Numbered from the stretch's first letter, positions 53,382 to 63,457 are shown. The stretch: DNA of 64,000 bases from Dyadobacter bucti (GCF_005869225.1 NZ_SWFP01000003.1:62001-126000); one strand, 5' to 3'. Numbers and translations are program-made. The notes: generated by a model not told the origin, from the sequence alone.

Positions 53382-56300
53382 TACGAAACCACCTCGATCT
53401 TTACTTTTAACAGAAACTCATCCATTTCAATTTCAGTTGCTTCTCCGTTCAGGTCGCCTACCAGGTTGAGGTCGAGGGCCTGTACTTCCTGGCAGATGTA
53501 ATCTTTATTGGCTGTCACAGCATTGGCGAGCAGGCTGTCATTGTTTTGTAAAGTAATCCTGATTTTATCCGTAACATCAAAGCCGCTGTCTTTGCGCAGG
53601 TTTTGAACACGGTTCACAAAATCACGTGCTATGCCTTCCAGGCGAAGATCTTCTGTAATGCTGATATCCAATGCCACTGTAAGGCCTCCTTCGCTAGCTA
53701 CGAGCCAGCCCGGAACGTCCTCAGCGATGATTTCCACGTCGGAAATAGAAATTTCAATAGCAGCAGGATTCAATACAATGGAGCCTTTTTGCTCGATTTC
53801 TTTAATCTCCAATTCGGTCATCGCCGAAATAGCGGCCGCAACATCCTTCATTTTAGGCCCGAATTTCGGCCCCAGGGTCTTAAAGTTCGGCTTGATTTTC
53901 TTTTTCAGGATCCCGCTGTCATCATGCACAAACTCGACAGTTTTGACATTTACCTCATTCAAAATAATAGAAGTAACCTTTTCAATCTGAAGTTTTGTTT
54001 TATCGCTTAAAACCGGGATCAGGATTTTGGACAACGGCTGACGTACTTTGATCTTATGGCCTTTCCGGATAGAGTGTACCAGCGAGCTTATTTTCTGCGC
54101 CAAATCCATCGATTCTTCCAGGTCTGTATCTACCAATTCACTTTCAATTTTCGGCCAATAGGTCAAATGGACGGACTCGTATTTAAACGCTGTATTGTTT
54201 TTGACAGAAGCCTCACGGTCAATGTCTGTCAGGTTTTTATATAACCATTCGCCGAAGAATGGCGCGATAGGCGACATAAGCTGGGCTACTGTTGCAAGAC
54301 AGTGCTGCAAAGTTTCATAAGCCGCCTGTTTGTCCTCGGTAAGTCCGGTACCTTGTTCCTGTGATGGGTTCCAGAACCTGCGGCGATTGAGGCGGATATA
54401 CCAGTTTGAAAGCTGATCCGTAACAAAATCCTGCACCAGGCGACCCGCTTTTGTAGGATTGTAATCGTCAAACTGCTCGCCAACTTCCCTGATCAGCGTA
54501 TTCAGTTTTGACAAAATCCAGCGATCCAGCTCCGTGCGTTTTTCAACCGGAACAGAATTCGCCTCATGGAATTCGTAGTTGTCCAGATTGGCATACAAAG
54601 CGAAGAAATTATAGGTATTCACGAGCGTACCGAAAAATTTCCGTTGTACCTCTCCAATTCCTTCAATATTGAATTTCAGGTTATCCCAGGGCTCGGCGTT
54701 GGTGATCATGTACCAGCGGGTTGCGTCAGGCCCATAGTGCGCGAGCGTCGTGAACGGGTCGATTGCATTTCCGAGGCGTTTGGACATTTTGTTGCCGTTT
54801 TTATCCAAAACCAAACCGGTAGAAACTACATTTTTAAATGCAACAGAATCGAACAGCATTCCAGCGATGGCATGAAGGGTGAAAAACCAGCCACGTGTCT
54901 GGTCAACACCTTCCGAAATAAAATCGGCCGGATAGCTTTTGTTGAAGATTTCCTGGTTTTCAAAAGGGTAATGCCATTGCGCATAAGGCATTGCACCGGA
55001 ATCAAACCAAACGTCGATGAGGTCTGGCTCGCGGTGCATCACATGGCCCTTTTTGGAAACCAGCACAACATTGTCCACATAAGGACGGTGCAAATCAAAA
55101 TCGCCGTTTTCTAACTTTAACAGATAATCTGAGTTCTTGGCAGCCTGCTCCCGGGTCAGGTTTCCCGACATCAATGCATTTTCAAGCTCATCTATAAGCT
55201 GTTCGATGGATCCTATGCAGATCTCTTCGCCATGTTCGCTTCTCCAGATCGGCAGCGGTGTTCCCCAGTATCTTGAACGTGACAAATTCCAATCAACCAG
55301 ATTCTCCAGCCAGTTGCCGAAACGCCCGGTTCCGGTACTTTCAGGTTTCCAGTTGATCGTTTTGTTCAGCTCAACGAGCCTGTCTTTTGCCGCAGTTGTT
55401 TTGATAAACCAGCTGTCCAGCGGATAATAAAGTACCGGCTTATCTGTGCGCCAGCAATGCGGGTATGGGTGCTCGTATTTTTCAACTTTAAAAGCCTTTC
55501 CTTCTTCTTTCAGTTTTATTGCGATCAGAACGTCGGTTGGCCGGAATTCAGGATTGTTTTGTTCTTCATCAGAATAATACTCAGGCTTCACATAACGTCC
55601 TGCGTAATCGGTGATCTCCTTTACAAAGCGTCCCTGTCTGTCCACGATCGGAACTTCCTTGCCTGTTTCGTCCCGGACCATGATAGAAGGAATTCCATTG
55701 GCTTGTGCCACCCGGAAGTCGTCCGCGCCAAATGTAGGAGAGGTATGCACCACGCCGGTACCATCTTCGGTAGTTACAAAATCGCCGAGAATAACCCGGA
55801 ATGCAGGCTGATCAGACAAAGGCTGGACATAGGGAAGAAGCTGCTCGTACTGAACGCCTTCCAAGTCTTTTCCTTTGAATTCCTTGATAACAGACCAGGG
55901 AAGTAACTTTTTGTCGCTGGCAGCAAACCCTTCAAAATCACCATCAAGACCTTTATCTGAGAAGTATTTACCGATCAGGTCCTTAGCCAGAACCACATGA
56001 ACCGGCTCATACGTATAGGGATTGAAGGTTTTTATAAGAACATAATTGATGTTCGCGCCAACAGTCAGCGCAGAGTTGGCAGGGAGTGTCCAGGGAGTGG
56101 TTGTCCAGGCGAGTATACGGATATCCGTATCTTCCATACCTTCAAAAACCGCATAGCTGCCAGCCGTCTTCACCTTGAACATCGCCACGATTGTGGTGTC
56201 CTTCACATCTTTATATGTGCCGGGCATGTTCAGCTCGTGGGATGAAAGTCCGGTTCCTGCGGCGGGAGAATAGGGCTGAATGGTATATCCTTTGTACAAT

Positions 56301-56812
56301 AAACCTTTGTCATACAGCTTTTTAAGCAGATTCCAGAGGCTTTCTATGTATTCACTTTTGTAGGTAATATACGGATCGTCCAGATCGACCCAATAGCCCA
56401 TTTTTTCGGTCAGGTCGTTCCACTGATCCGTAAATTTCATCACAGTCTGGCGGCACCTTTCATTGTATTCTTCAACCGAGATCGTTTTACCGATATCCTC
56501 TTTGGTAATGCCTAATTCCTTCTCAACCTGCAGTTCCACGGGAAGTCCGTGCGTATCCCAGCCGCCTTTTCGTTTTACCTGAAAGCCCTGCAACGTTTTG
56601 TAACGGCAAAAAATATCTTTGATAGACCGCGCCATCACGTGGTGTATTCCCGGGGTTCCGTTTGCAGACGGCGGGCCTTCGTAAAATGTAAATGAGGGCG
56701 CTCCTTCGCGGGTTTCTACGGACGCTTCAAATATCTTTTTATCTTTCCAGAATTGTAGTACCTCGTTTCCGATTTGCGGATAACTCAGATTTTTATATTC
56801 GTTGTATTTCAT
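53381..56812 (-). CDS. ileS: Isoleucyl-tRNA synthetase (eukaryote-like, IleS2 type)
   Basis: An 1143-residue class I synthetase charging tRNA-Ile. The HIGH-type motif is in SANGTPGIHHVMARSIKD (about 49-66) and the KMSKS motif is KMSKRLGNAID. The editing domain lies in the middle (WTTTPWTLPANSAL; GTGVVHTSPTFGADD). The GIHH/KMSKR forms and the long C-terminal part point to the eukaryote-like IleS subgroup, often less sensitive to mupirocin. That subgroup assignment is from motif form only. It is the first gene of an operon with DUF6934, a 54-residue gene and an SDR. Confidence 0.95.
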   Translation of the reverse strand: MKYNEYKNLSYPQIGNEVLQFWKDKKIFEASVETREGAPSFTFYEGPPSANGTPGIHHVMARSIKDIFCRYKTLQGFQVKRKGGWDTHGLPVELQVEKELGITKEDIGKTISVEEYNERCRQTVMKFTDQWNDLTEKMGYWVDLDDPYITYKSEYIESLWNLLKKLYDKGLLYKGYTIQPYSPAAGTGLSSHELNMPGTYKDVKDTTIVAMFKVKTAGSYAVFEGMEDTDIRILAWTTTPWTLPANSALTVGANINYVLIKTFNPYTYEPVHVVLAKDLIGKYFSDKGLDGDFEGFAASDKKLLPWSVIKEFKGKDLEGVQYEQLLPYVQPLSDQPAFRVILGDFVTTEDGTGVVHTSPTFGADDFRVAQANGIPSIMVRDETGKEVPIVDRQGRFVKEITDYAGRYVKPEYYSDEEQNNPEFRPTDVLIAIKLKEEGKAFKVEKYEHPYPHCWRTDKPVLYYPLDSWFIKTTAAKDRLVELNKTINWKPESTGTGRFGNWLENLVDWNLSRSRYWGTPLPIWRSEHGEEICIGSIEQLIDELENALMSGNLTREQAAKNSDYLLKLENGDFDLHRPYVDNVVLVSKKGHVMHREPDLIDVWFDSGAMPYAQWHYPFENQEIFNKSYPADFISEGVDQTRGWFFTLHAIAGMLFDSVAFKNVVSTGLVLDKNGNKMSKRLGNAIDPFTTLAHYGPDATRWYMITNAEPWDNLKFNIEGIGEVQRKFFGTLVNTYNFFALYANLDNYEFHEANSVPVEKRTELDRWILSKLNTLIREVGEQFDDYNPTKAGRLVQDFVTDQLSNWYIRLNRRRFWNPSQEQGTGLTEDKQAAYETLQHCLATVAQLMSPIAPFFGEWLYKNLTDIDREASVKNNTAFKYESVHLTYWPKIESELVDTDLEESMDLAQKISSLVHSIRKGHKIKVRQPLSKILIPVLSDKTKLQIEKVTSIILNEVNVKTVEFVHDDSGILKKKIKPNFKTLGPKFGPKMKDVAAAISAMTELEIKEIEQKGSIVLNPAAIEISISDVEIIAEDVPGWLVASEGGLTVALDISITEDLRLEGIARDFVNRVQNLRKDSGFDVTDKIRITLQNNDSLLANAVTANKDYICQEVQALDLNLVGDLNGEATEIEMDEFLLKVKIEVVS

Positions 56813-56814
56813 GT

Positions 56815-56842
56815 TAGCTGTCGGCTGTTAGCAGTTGGCTAC
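56815..56842. repeat. CTGTCGGCTGTTAGC-type intergenic repeat before ileS
   Basis: TTAGCTGTCGGCTGTTAGC and AGTTGGCTACC are near-repeats of a GCTGACAGCC-like unit, inverted relative to the copy at 18.95-19.04 kb. Probably a dispersed intergenic sequence. Confidence 0.4.
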
Positions 56843-56899
56843 CAGCGTTGTAATGTAAAAGCGATTTATTTCTTGGCCCTATCAGGGATTTTAAGAGTG

Positions 56900-56907
56900 C
56901 AAAATTA
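56900..56907 (-). promoter_or_regulatory. Predicted -7 element for ileS
   Basis: On the minus strand it reads TAATTTTG, an exact TAnnTTTG match, about 88 bases before the ileS ATG. The -33 box is weak. A repeat element lies in the leader. Confidence 0.4.
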
Positions 56908-57017
56908 CAGATTTTTTCGGCTAAAGGAATGAGATGATTTTAAGGATTATGTGATACATTGTATTATTGCAGCGTCAACGGCCTTGATAAAATCGAGTAT
57001 CTCAACACCAAACTCAC

Positions 57018-57647
57018 ATGGAATTATACCATAGACTATTACTTGCCAACAAGACCTGGGCGGCAAAGCAGCTCGACCTGGACGAAAAATACTTCGAGAA
57101 TCTGTCCAAAGACCAGAAACCTGATTTCCTCTGGATTGGCTGTTCTGACAGCCGTGTGCCTGCCGAAGATCTGACGGGATGCAGCCCGGGTGAAATGTTT
57201 GTCCACAGAAATGTCGCCAATCTGGTTGTACATACAGATATGAACATGCTGAGTGTCCTTCAGTATGCAGTGGAGGTATTGAAGGTGAAACACATTCTGG
57301 TCGTCGGGCATTATCAGTGCGGAGGTGTAAAGGCATCTATGACGCACGATGACCTTGGTCTGATCAACAACTGGCTCAGGAATATTAAGGATGTTTATGA
57401 TAAACATGCCGGAGAACTTAATGCGATAGAGGAAGAAAAAGCGCGATTCGACAGGCTTGTAGAGCTGAATGTAGTGGAGCAGGTCCGCAATCTGGCGAAA
57501 ACAAACATTATTCAGCAGGCATGGCATAAGAAGCAACCTGTGCATTTGCACGGCTGGGTTTTTGGGATGCATGACGGGATCATCAAACCTATTCTCAGTA
57601 TGCCGGCCGGAAGTGAGGTAGAAGGTATTTTTAAGTTTGATTTTTAG
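57018..57647 (+). CDS. Beta-class carbonic anhydrase
   Basis: A 209-residue zinc enzyme interconverting CO2 and bicarbonate. Zinc ligands are Cys42, His98 and Cys101, with the Asp44-Arg46 dyad in GCSDSRVP and GHYQCGG. Length and the HRNVANLV segment fit the plant/bacterial beta class. It stands alone with its own terminator. A long reverse-frame ORF lies opposite but has no family similarity. Confidence 0.95.
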   Translation: MELYHRLLLANKTWAAKQLDLDEKYFENLSKDQKPDFLWIGCSDSRVPAEDLTGCSPGEMFVHRNVANLVVHTDMNMLSVLQYAVEVLKVKHILVVGHYQCGGVKASMTHDDLGLINNWLRNIKDVYDKHAGELNAIEEEKARFDRLVELNVVEQVRNLAKTNIIQQAWHKKQPVHLHGWVFGMHDGIIKPILSMPAGSEVEGIFKFDF

Positions 57648-57650
57648 AGA

Positions 57651-57685
57651 AAGAACCTGCTGAAACGTCGGCAGGTTCTTTTTTT
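57651..57685 (+). terminator. Terminator after the carbonic anhydrase gene
   Basis: AAGAACCTGC (57651-57660) pairs perfectly with GCAGGTTCTT (57671-57680), followed by a run of T. Confidence 0.9.
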
Positions 57686-57799
57686 GTCCTTTCAGCCCGG
57701 TTTCCAGAAGCAATTTTCCTGTTTTTTGAGATGAAATTATTATCAAAAAGAATAGATGCCTTAAATTAGTAGCTGTAACAAGTCTAAATATAGATTTCA

Positions 57800-58981
57800 A
57801 TGACTTTTAAAAAGCTGGCCGGAAAAGTGCATCTGATTCTGGGACTTACCTCGGGTGTCGTCGTGTTTGTGGTAGCTATAACCGGGTGTATACTGGCTTT
57901 TGAGCAGGAAATAAAGAGCATCATACAACCATACAGGTATTCAGACGCTCGACCCGCAACAAGCATATTGCCTCCGTCAGCTCTAAAGGCTTTTGCAGAG
58001 AAGGCGCTGCCGGGAAAAAAGGCAAACGGGGTTTTGTACAATGTGCCCGGCAGGAATGCGGAAGTAGGCTTTTACAATATTGATCCGGAATATTACAATG
58101 TAGTTTATCTCAACCCTTACACCGGAAAAGTGGCCAAGGTATGGGACGAAGACGAAGACTTTTTCCATTTTATACTTCACGGGCATTATTACCTGTGGTT
58201 ACCCGAAACCATTGGACAGTTTGTCGTAGCTTCCTTTACATTGGTTTTCCTCGTGATGATGATCAGCGGGCTGGTTTTATGGTGGCCCAGGAATAAAGCA
58301 GCCAGAAAGCAAAGGTTTTCGGTTAAATGGGATGCGGCGTGGAGGCGCAAGAACTATGATGTGCACAATGTCTTCGGATTTTACATGATGTCCATCGGGG
58401 TTATTTTTGCGGTTACGGGCTTGGTTTGGGGTTTTCAATGGTTTTCTCAGGGATTGTATACAGTGACGGGTGGAAAAGGATCCGACGAATTTAAGATTCC
58501 GCCTTCAGATACGATTTCTACTTCGGTTGTTTCATCGCCGGCAGAAGCTACGGACCGGGCATGGTATGCTTTGAAAAAGGAATATCCTGAAAATGAGGGT
58601 ATCAATATCTCATTTGCCACACAGAAAGCGGAGTCGATTTACTCTTATGTTAATTTTCGGGACGGGACTTATTATAAAGTCGATTACAACTATTTTGATC
58701 AATATTCACTGAAAAAAATAACTGTTGACGGACCTTATACCGGGAAATACAGCGAGGCTAATTTGGGCCAGCTGCTGCGCCGTATGAACTATGATATCCA
58801 TACGGGGGCGATTCTCGGCTTGCCGGGAAAAATTCTTGCTTTTCTTGCCAGTCTGGTCTGTGCTACGCTGCCAGTTACCGGGTTTATGATTTGGTGGGGC
58901 AGGCGAAAAAAAGGAAGCAAAAAAAACGTAAGAAAATTAAGAGCCATGAAGCCGGATCTGATGAGTAATAGCACCAACTGA
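57800..58981 (+). CDS. PepSY-associated membrane protein
   Basis: A 393-residue protein of the PepSY_TM family. The first helix (LTSGVVVFVVAITGCILAFE) has the typical opening; helices also lie about 145-165, 195-215 and 345-370. The periplasmic segments contain PepSY-like repeats (VVYLNPYTGKVAKVWDEDED; INISFATQKAES). The family occurs with iron-siderophore uptake and may act as a ferric reductase through the His residues of the helices (HFILHGHYYLWLP; NMNYDIHTGAILGLPG-like pair). No receptor is adjacent, so the iron link is inference. Confidence 0.88.
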   Translation: MTFKKLAGKVHLILGLTSGVVVFVVAITGCILAFEQEIKSIIQPYRYSDARPATSILPPSALKAFAEKALPGKKANGVLYNVPGRNAEVGFYNIDPEYYNVVYLNPYTGKVAKVWDEDEDFFHFILHGHYYLWLPETIGQFVVASFTLVFLVMMISGLVLWWPRNKAARKQRFSVKWDAAWRRKNYDVHNVFGFYMMSIGVIFAVTGLVWGFQWFSQGLYTVTGGKGSDEFKIPPSDTISTSVVSSPAEATDRAWYALKKEYPENEGINISFATQKAESIYSYVNFRDGTYYKVDYNYFDQYSLKKITVDGPYTGKYSEANLGQLLRRMNYDIHTGAILGLPGKILAFLASLVCATLPVTGFMIWWGRRKKGSKKNVRKLRAMKPDLMSNSTN

Positions 58982-58985
58982 TTGT

Positions 58986-60227
58986 TCAGTTAAACAGATT
59001 CAGATCAAAAACCCGGTCGGCGGCCATGAGTAACCGTACAGGAAATGGTTCTACCCAGATAATCCTGTTAAATCCCATCGTGAATAAAAGCGGGTGGAAC
59101 ACACATATAAATGCCGCAACAAACAGGATCCCCCGCATCACAGGGAGTGAAGCCTCCTTTGATAAAATAAACAGCCCCATTAAAAGAAAGGGGAATCCGT
59201 ATGACAAAGCCCGGTCAACGTCCTGCACGTAAACGGCAGTGGATATCAATACTGTAAATCCTGCGGCCAGGACAAAGAGCAGTGCGTACTTTCGGGTTAA
59301 ACAGAGTGCGAGTACCCCAGCGCCAATTATAAGCCACATTCCTTCAAAAACCGTCCACAGGCTGCTTCCAAGTCCGTAACGATTCAAGTCTTTCAACATG
59401 ATCGGCGCCCAGTCGTAGGTGTATCTGTGGTTGGGAAAGTAACTTTTTCCAATATAATAACGGAGGGCAAAATACAAAATCCAGGACATCCATATAATCT
59501 GGCTTTTACCCAGAAATGCATTTTTGATCAGTGTTTTGAAACGAAAATCGCCTGTTTCATAGGCTTTGCGCAGCATCCACCAAAGCAGGACATATCCGCC
59601 CGCGACCACTGCCCGCTCATCGGTAAAGAATGCCATCATCAGAAAAACGGAAGCTAAAGCCCGGCTGCGTGCAAGGACAGCGATCAGCAGGAAAGAATAG
59701 GCGAATGTGTCTCCGTAGCCATGAATATCCACAAATGCCCAGGAGCCGATAAATATATTTGAAAAGGCCAGAGCAAAAAGGCAAGCGGTCACCTTATCGT
59801 TCGACTGTGCATATACGTACCTTGCAATCAGATAAATGTTTCCTATACCCAGCAAAGCCTGAAGAAAGATGATCAAAATGATATTATGCCCTGTAATAAA
59901 GGATAGAAAGGGCAGCGTCCACCTGTAAATAACGGCGTTTCTGCGCGAAAAAACGCCATAGCCGATCTCTTTGGGATGTAACAGATTATCGGCCTGATTG
60001 TGTACAAATGTCCAGGCATCGAGAACACCGGAATGTTGATAAATGTACTCATGTAGCAGGGTATAAGGCGGGAAAGCCAGAAAAATGGAAACAGCCACGC
60101 ACCAGAAGGTGAGCGTAAGCAGCCAGTTTCCCGATTTTAGCTTTTCTTCAAGCCAAAGCAGCGTCGATTTGTAAAAGTCTTCAAAGATCATTAAAATGAT
60201 TTTTAAATATTCAGCTGGCAAATTCAA
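58986..60227 (-). CDS. Polytopic membrane protein of unknown function
   Basis: A 413-residue protein with about ten hydrophobic helices. The first soluble segment holds FPPYTLLHEYIYQHSGVLDA and a loop with HNQADNLLHPKEIGYG. A helix-rich body and this kind of early periplasmic loop occur in GT-C glycosyltransferase-like and EpsG-like proteins, but no catalytic Asp pair can be assigned. A downstream Met (MIFEDFYKS, 12 codons in) is an alternative start. It converges with the PepSY gene, 4 bases apart. Confidence 0.7.
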   Translation of the reverse strand: MNLPAEYLKIILMIFEDFYKSTLLWLEEKLKSGNWLLTLTFWCVAVSIFLAFPPYTLLHEYIYQHSGVLDAWTFVHNQADNLLHPKEIGYGVFSRRNAVIYRWTLPFLSFITGHNIILIIFLQALLGIGNIYLIARYVYAQSNDKVTACLFALAFSNIFIGSWAFVDIHGYGDTFAYSFLLIAVLARSRALASVFLMMAFFTDERAVVAGGYVLLWWMLRKAYETGDFRFKTLIKNAFLGKSQIIWMSWILYFALRYYIGKSYFPNHRYTYDWAPIMLKDLNRYGLGSSLWTVFEGMWLIIGAGVLALCLTRKYALLFVLAAGFTVLISTAVYVQDVDRALSYGFPFLLMGLFILSKEASLPVMRGILFVAAFICVFHPLLFTMGFNRIIWVEPFPVRLLMAADRVFDLNLFN

Positions 60228-60404
60228 ATCGAAAACTTCGTGGGCGCAGACTTGTTATTTCCAAATGTAATGAAAACAGGGAATCAAAAATATAGTCCTT
60301 GTAAGGACTTAGTTTGCGGTGTTTTGTTATTGAATATCTATATTCCCGGAAACAGAATGGATTTACCTTCGTTCTGTTAATTTACGTAGCAATTATTTTT
60401 TTGT

Positions 60405-61424
60405 ATGAATAAAGTCGTTGAGATAGCAAGGAAATCAGGGTTAGACGGATTCATGCTCGCATTGCTGAGTATGATTCTCCTGGCTTGGTTGTGGCCCTTT
60501 CCTGGTATGAAAGAAAGCCCTGTTCCGTTGTCGGAGATCTCCACTTATGCAGTTTCGTTGATCTTCTTTTTCTATGGATTGCGCCTCAGCCCGGAGAAGC
60601 TGCGTGCCGGGCTTGTGAACTGGAAACTTCATACCATGGTGCATTTGTCTACTTTCGTCCTTTTCCCACTGATTGCCCTGGCTTTTCGTCCATTCTTTAA
60701 ATCGGAAGAAGGGGAGACGCTTTGGCTTGCTATCTTCTTTTTAACAGCCCTTCCGTCTACTGTATCGTCCTCGGTAGTAATGGTTTCCATTGCCAGAGGT
60801 AATATTCCGGCGGCCATATTCAATGCAAGTATTTCAAGTTTGCTCGGCGTTTTTATTACACCGCTCTGGTTGGGGCTGGTTATGGAGTCCGGAGCTGAAC
60901 ATTTTGACCTTTTGTCCGTAGTCGGAAAGTTGTCATTGCAAGTACTATTACCGGTGTCGGCAGGCATCATGCTGAATAAGCGTTGGGGTCATTTTGCTGA
61001 GACAAATAAAAAGTATATCCGCTATTTTGATCAGTCTTCTATCTTGCTGATTGTGTATACATCCTTTTGTGAATCCTTCGGCGAAAACCTGTTCAGTGCG
61101 CTCGGATTAAAAGATATTGTATTTTTAGGGATAGGAATGCTGGCTTTGTTTTTCGGCATTTATTTTTTGCTGATCTTCATCAGTGATTTATTAGATTTTA
61201 GCCGGGAAGATAAGATTACTACCGTATTTTGTGGCTCCAAAAAGTCGCTGGTACAGGGTGCCGTGATGGCGAAAGTGCTGTTTCCGGGGCCGCAGGCAGG
61301 TGTTATGCTGTTACCCATCATGATCTATCATGCCCTGCAGCTGATTGCAGCCAGTATCCTCGCCCAACGACTGGCGCAGGAACCCTTGCAGCCAGAGGAG
61401 GATAGAATTATAGTTAAAAATTAA
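60405..61424 (+). CDS. Bile acid:sodium symporter-family transporter (YfeH-like)
   Basis: A 339-residue transporter with about ten membrane helices. FFYGLRLSPEKLRAGLVNWK, the TALPSTVSSSVVMVSIARGN motif and FCGSKKSLVQGAVMAKVLFP are typical of the SBF-like/YfeH group, which lacks proven substrates. The DUF4230 gene starts 3 bases after its stop, so the two are probably translated together. Confidence 0.9.
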   Translation: MNKVVEIARKSGLDGFMLALLSMILLAWLWPFPGMKESPVPLSEISTYAVSLIFFFYGLRLSPEKLRAGLVNWKLHTMVHLSTFVLFPLIALAFRPFFKSEEGETLWLAIFFLTALPSTVSSSVVMVSIARGNIPAAIFNASISSLLGVFITPLWLGLVMESGAEHFDLLSVVGKLSLQVLLPVSAGIMLNKRWGHFAETNKKYIRYFDQSSILLIVYTSFCESFGENLFSALGLKDIVFLGIGMLALFFGIYFLLIFISDLLDFSREDKITTVFCGSKKSLVQGAVMAKVLFPGPQAGVMLLPIMIYHALQLIAASILAQRLAQEPLQPEEDRIIVKN

Positions 61425-61427
61425 CGT

Positions 61428-62051
61428 ATGCGGTTGATATCCCTTGTGGTGCGTTTGGCAGTATTGGTTCTTTTGCTGATGGGAATCCAGTCTTTGTGGA
61501 CTAATTTTCGTTCGGGAAACTGGTTTCCCGACTGGATCGGCGGCGAGGATAAAACGGAAGCTGTACATACGGTGGTTTTACAGGAGATTAGTGCAATGGG
61601 CAAGCTTGAACTTGTGAAATACAATTTCAAAGATGTGGTGGAGCAGGAAATTGTAAAAATGTGGCTTCCTAATGCCAAGGCTGTGCTGATTGTTCAGGGA
61701 GAAGCGATCGGCTGCGTGGATCTGACCAAAATCGCGATTGCCGACATTAGTTCCAATGATACGACTCTGGTGGTGAACATGCCCGATCCTGAATTATGTG
61801 TATTTAAAATAGACCACGAAAAGTCAAAGGTTTACAATACCGAATATGCTTTCATGGAGGAAGCAAGGCTGGTGCAGGAAGCCTATAAACAAGCTGAAAA
61901 ACAAATCCAGAAGTCAGCATTGGATATGGGCATTCTGGATCAAACGCGGGAAAATGCAAGAAAAATCCTGACACCTGTGCTGGAAAAAGCTTCGGGAAAG
62001 AAAGTGGTCCTGAAATTTCCGATGCATGCCAAAATAGACAAGTTACGCTAA
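61428..62051 (+). CDS. DUF4230 protein
   Basis: A 207-residue protein with an N-terminal membrane helix (LVVRLAVLVLLLMGIQSLW) and an external domain matching DUF4230 (VVLQEISAMGKLELVKYNFK, CVDLTKIAIADISSNDTTLV, LPMPDPELCVFK-like strand). Function is unknown; the domain is common in envelope proteins. It sits between the symporter and the glutamine-synthetase-like gene. Confidence 0.85.
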   Translation: MRLISLVVRLAVLVLLLMGIQSLWTNFRSGNWFPDWIGGEDKTEAVHTVVLQEISAMGKLELVKYNFKDVVEQEIVKMWLPNAKAVLIVQGEAIGCVDLTKIAIADISSNDTTLVVNMPDPELCVFKIDHEKSKVYNTEYAFMEEARLVQEAYKQAEKQIQKSALDMGILDQTRENARKILTPVLEKASGKKVVLKFPMHAKIDKLR

Positions 62052-62080
62052 ACATAGACCCGTAAAACCAAGCCCTTCTG

Positions 62081-63457
62081 ATGAGTAAAAAAGGATTTCT
62101 GACACAACAAGAACTTGAAAGTAAAGTAGAAGACGGTTTAATTGAAACCATTGTTGTGGCTTTCACAGACCATTACGGAAGGTTGATGGGGAAGCGGGTA
62201 GATGCGGATTATTTTCTGGAAACGGTCATTAAATCGGGTACCCACGGATGTAACTACCTCCTCACTACGGACATGGCGATGGAACCGGTCCCTGGCTATG
62301 AATATGCAAACTGGGAACTTGGTTACGGGGATTTTCATCTGGTCCCGGATCTGGCAACGCTTAGAATCGCCGACTGGCTCGACAAAACAGCTTTGATCAT
62401 CTGCGATCTTCATAATGAAAAATCACATGCATTAGAATCCATTGCGCCGAGGTCAATCCTGAAAAAACAGCTTGACGAACTTGGAAAGGATGATATGCAA
62501 TGTTTCGCAGCGTCCGAGCTGGAATATTATCTTCTGGAAAACAGTTACAAGCAAGCTTTTGAACAAAATTATCATAATCTGACACCTGCGGGTTATTACC
62601 TGGAAGATTACCATATCATGCAGGGCACACGAAATGAAAAGTATACATCCGCCGTGCGGCGGCACCTCAAAAATTCAGGCATACAGGTTGAAACTTCAAA
62701 AGGAGAGTGGGGATTGGGGCAGCATGAGCTGAATGTCAAGTATTCGGAAGTGTTGCCGATGGCGGACAATCACATTGTTTATAAGCAATGTATGAAGGAA
62801 GTTGCGGATGCGATGGGGCTGTCGGTTACGTTTATGGCGAAATTTGTTTCTGATCAGGCAGGTTCGAGCAGTCACATTCACATGAGTTTATGGAAAGATG
62901 GTAAAAATGCATTTTCCGGAGATACTTCATTCGGCCCGGTAAAAGGTTCGGATTTGTTCCGGTGGTTTCTGGGCGGGTGGATCAAACACGTACCGGACGT
63001 GATGCCGTTTTATGCGCCGACGATCAATTCATATAAAAGATTTGTGGATGGTTCATGGGCGCCTACACGTCTGGCGTGGAGCTACGACAACCGTACTGCG
63101 GGTTTCAGAGTTGTAGGAAGCGGACAAAGCCTGCGCATCGAATGCCGTATACCAGGGGCAGACTGTAATCCTTATCTCGCGTTTGCGGCATCTCTTGCAT
63201 CAGGTTTGGATGGAATACGGAATAAAATTGAGCCGCCGGAATGTTTTGTGGGGGATATTTATGCTGCGGCGCATTTACCCCGCGTCCCCTACACGCTGGC
63301 CGAGGCGACAGCCATGTTTGAGCATAGTAAGTTTGCGAAGGAAGTGTTTGGAAAAGAAGTAGTTGAACATTACACGCATTTTTTCAAAACCGAACAAAGG
63401 GCGTATGATACCTATGTGACGGACTGGGAAAGAAAAAGATATTTCGAGCAGATATAG
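62081..63457 (+). CDS. Glutamine synthetase-family enzyme (PuuA/GSI-like)
   Basis: A 458-residue ligase of the glutamine synthetase family. Nucleotide and metal motifs are present (DHYGRLMGKRVDADYF, FAASELEYYL, GQHELNVKYSE, GSSSHIHMSLW, NPYLAFAASLASGLDGI). It lacks the adenylylation loop seen in GlnA and is closer to gamma-glutamylamine synthetases such as PuuA, so a catabolic role on an amine is likely. The SDR starting 79 bases downstream supports a degradation pathway. Substrate not assignable. Confidence 0.87.
   Translation: MSKKGFLTQQELESKVEDGLIETIVVAFTDHYGRLMGKRVDADYFLETVIKSGTHGCNYLLTTDMAMEPVPGYEYANWELGYGDFHLVPDLATLRIADWLDKTALIICDLHNEKSHALESIAPRSILKKQLDELGKDDMQCFAASELEYYLLENSYKQAFEQNYHNLTPAGYYLEDYHIMQGTRNEKYTSAVRRHLKNSGIQVETSKGEWGLGQHELNVKYSEVLPMADNHIVYKQCMKEVADAMGLSVTFMAKFVSDQAGSSSHIHMSLWKDGKNAFSGDTSFGPVKGSDLFRWFLGGWIKHVPDVMPFYAPTINSYKRFVDGSWAPTRLAWSYDNRTAGFRVVGSGQSLRIECRIPGADCNPYLAFAASLASGLDGIRNKIEPPECFVGDIYAAAHLPRVPYTLAEATAMFEHSKFAKEVFGKEVVEHYTHFFKTEQRAYDTYVTDWERKRYFEQI

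Noticed and set aside
54566-55114. A 182-codon frame antisense to ileS
   Set aside because: The ileS frame has all synthetase motifs over this stretch; the antisense frame has none.
57039-57800. A 253-codon open frame opposite the carbonic anhydrase gene
   Set aside because: No motif or plausible fold; the plus strand carries the complete zinc and Asp-Arg signatures of carbonic anhydrase.
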